This document shows, one piece after another, positions 6,002 to 7,020 of a DNA stretch of 7,020 bases (its first letter is position 1; each line of letters starts with the position of its first letter). Made by a program: the position numbers and the translations under genes. Origin of the DNA: Planctomycetaceae bacterium (lineage in GTDB: Bacteria > Planctomycetota > Planctomycetia > Planctomycetales > Planctomycetaceae); contig WFOZ01000376.1 in the NCBI GenBank assembly GCA_015487825.1, positions 1-7,020 on the forward strand. Reading direction: 5' to 3'. Under the pieces are notes generated by a model. It had not been told where the DNA came from. It made no database searches and saw nothing but the letters and a program-made list of their open reading frames with translations.

Positions 6002-7020
6002 ATGGATCCATCCGCGCGAATCAAACTGAGTGCAGCAACATACAATACGCGGCCAGACTCTTCGCACCTGTTGCTTAATCTATTCTTCCTGTTTGTCTTG
6101 AGTTGGTTGTTTCCGGTTATTTCCGCCTGGGCGCAATCGCCTCAGGAAGAAGTTCCGTTACAAACGCAGTCTGCTGATTCGTTTCTGATTCCGGCTTTTG
6201 CTTTTGATCGAGGTAACGCAAGAGTATTTACCACAGGCTGGGCAGATGCGGAGCCGATGATCGGTTTTGGTGGGAAAATCCCGACCGAGGTCGAATACGA
6301 TATCGATTTTCCCGTGACGGCTAAATATGTTTTGAGCATCCGCTATGCCGCTGAATCTGTACGTCCCGTGCAGTTATGGCTTGATGGCAAGGATATGGGC
6401 AGGGCGTGCCGATCTGCAACGGGGAGTTGGAATACGAGCAAGGCGAAGTGGGAAGAAACAGCCACGCTGAGCATCACCAAAGGAAAGCACACTGTGAAGC
6501 TGCTTCGCAACGGACCGCTTCCTCACGTGGTCAGCTTGCGATTCAAATCGTCTGCTCCGTTTCCCAAGGGGTATCAGTTGTGCCGTCCCGATGCGCGCAC
6601 TCTGGAAAGTTTGCCGCCGATGCCCGTTTTCAATCGATACATTCCCGAGAAGATCGATACGGTTGCGTTACGTCTTGCGATTGTCGATTTAATGGAATCG
6701 TTTGGTGCTCAGTATCCTCGTGGAGGCGAATACATGAAGCGGCTCGAAGCACTGGAAGGGGAAGCGAAACAACTTGAAGGCAGCTTGAATGGTTCCTTGA
6801 AACAGCAACTGATGGCTCTCCAACGTGAGGCTTTGCTGGATACTCCGCTGTTAAATTTTGAGAAGTTACTGCTGGTCAAGCGAACTGCAAATTCGCCCAA
6901 GCTTGGGTTGCCTCGCAACTGGCAAAGTAATTCCAGCTTATCCAAGACGGGCTTCAATGACCAACTTGCCGTGCTTTCGCTCAAAAAAACGGAAGGGGAA
7001 TTACAAACGCTTTACCAACA
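6002..7020 (+). CDS. Secreted HzsA-related protein, N-terminal 339 aa (cut by window edge)
   Basis: Open from ATG 6002 to the right edge, 339 codons plus two bases. A long signal peptide has a polar start, a hydrophobic core at about 23-42 (LLLNLFFLFVLSWLFPVIS) and a likely cut after AWA (42-44). Residues 60-182 form a beta-rich domain resembling CBM6/35-like or other galactose-binding-fold modules (GWADAEPMIGFGG, YDIDFPVTAKYVLSIRYAA, VQLWLDGKDMGR, KGKHTVKLLRNG). A Pro-rich link and a helical segment (240-278) follow. The stretch 283-325, with LLNFEKLLLVKR, LGLPRNWQSNSSL and TGFNDQLAVLS, is the hallmark I associate with planctomycete proteins labelled HzsA-related, after the alpha subunit of anammox hydrazine synthase. 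A beta-propeller and sometimes haem motifs would be expected beyond the edge. No CxxCH occurs in the visible part. Function in non-anammox planctomycetes is unknown, and hydrazine synthesis should not be assumed. Confidence 0.82.
   Translation, partial: MDPSARIKLSAATYNTRPDSSHLLLNLFFLFVLSWLFPVISAWAQSPQEEVPLQTQSADSFLIPAFAFDRGNARVFTTGWADAEPMIGFGGKIPTEVEYDIDFPVTAKYVLSIRYAAESVRPVQLWLDGKDMGRACRSATGSWNTSKAKWEETATLSITKGKHTVKLLRNGPLPHVVSLRFKSSAPFPKGYQLCRPDARTLESLPPMPVFNRYIPEKIDTVALRLAIVDLMESFGAQYPRGGEYMKRLEALEGEAKQLEGSLNGSLKQQLMALQREALLDTPLLNFEKLLLVKRTANSPKLGLPRNWQSNSSLSKTGFNDQLAVLSLKKTEGELQTLYQ

Noticed and set aside
6406..6777. Forward frame of 123 codons within the HzsA-related gene
   Set aside because: It is in another frame of a gene with a signal peptide and family motifs; its sequence is low-complexity Ser/Arg/Cys.
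6002..7020. Evidence for anammox metabolism
   Set aside because: The HzsA-related family is found in planctomycetes outside the anammox group, and no other hydrazine-pathway gene or CxxCH motif is visible here.

Overview
The window looks like chromosomal DNA from a planctomycete, probably of the moderate-GC Gimesia/Rubinisphaera type. Three things point there: a Tat-exported Gfo/Idh/MocA-type oxidoreductase, the N-terminal part of a secreted protein of the planctomycete 'HzsA-related' family, and intergenic palindromic repeats. The assignment rests on recognised protein styles, not on a marker gene. No rRNA, tRNA, CRISPR array, transposase or phage gene is visible.

Layout. Bases 1-3145 hold two leftward genes 28 bp apart, probably one operon. 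The upstream gene (518-3145) encodes an 875-residue protein with one N-terminal membrane helix and many TPR-like repeats. The downstream gene (489 to the left edge, incomplete) encodes a coiled-coil protein resembling FlgN-type flagellar export chaperones. A 391-bp non-coding gap follows and carries a perfect 13-bp-arm hairpin. Next is a leftward Tat-exported Gfo/Idh/MocA-family oxidoreductase (3537-4910). An AT-rich divergent intergenic region (4911-5388) follows, with a good sigma70-like promoter and a hairpin-rich leader that lead into a 50-residue single-helix membrane protein (5389-5541).

Bases 5542-6001 contain no credible gene. They hold a cluster of palindromic elements: a 77-bp three-hairpin inverted repeat, two copies of a 22-bp direct repeat exactly 150 bp apart, and a roughly 123-bp element with short terminal inverted repeats. 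That last element stops 3 bp before the ribosome binding site of the final gene. From 6002 to the right edge runs the first 339 codons of a large secreted protein: signal peptide, carbohydrate-binding-like beta-sandwich, then the start of the HzsA-related region.

The genes do not form one recognisable pathway. The Gfo-type oxidoreductase and the HzsA-related protein are both exported, but they are convergent with nothing and separated by the small gene and repeats, so no joint function is claimed. The most notable items are the HzsA-related protein, the repeat cluster fused to its leader, and the small membrane protein with its structured leader. No convincing new multi-gene system is visible.
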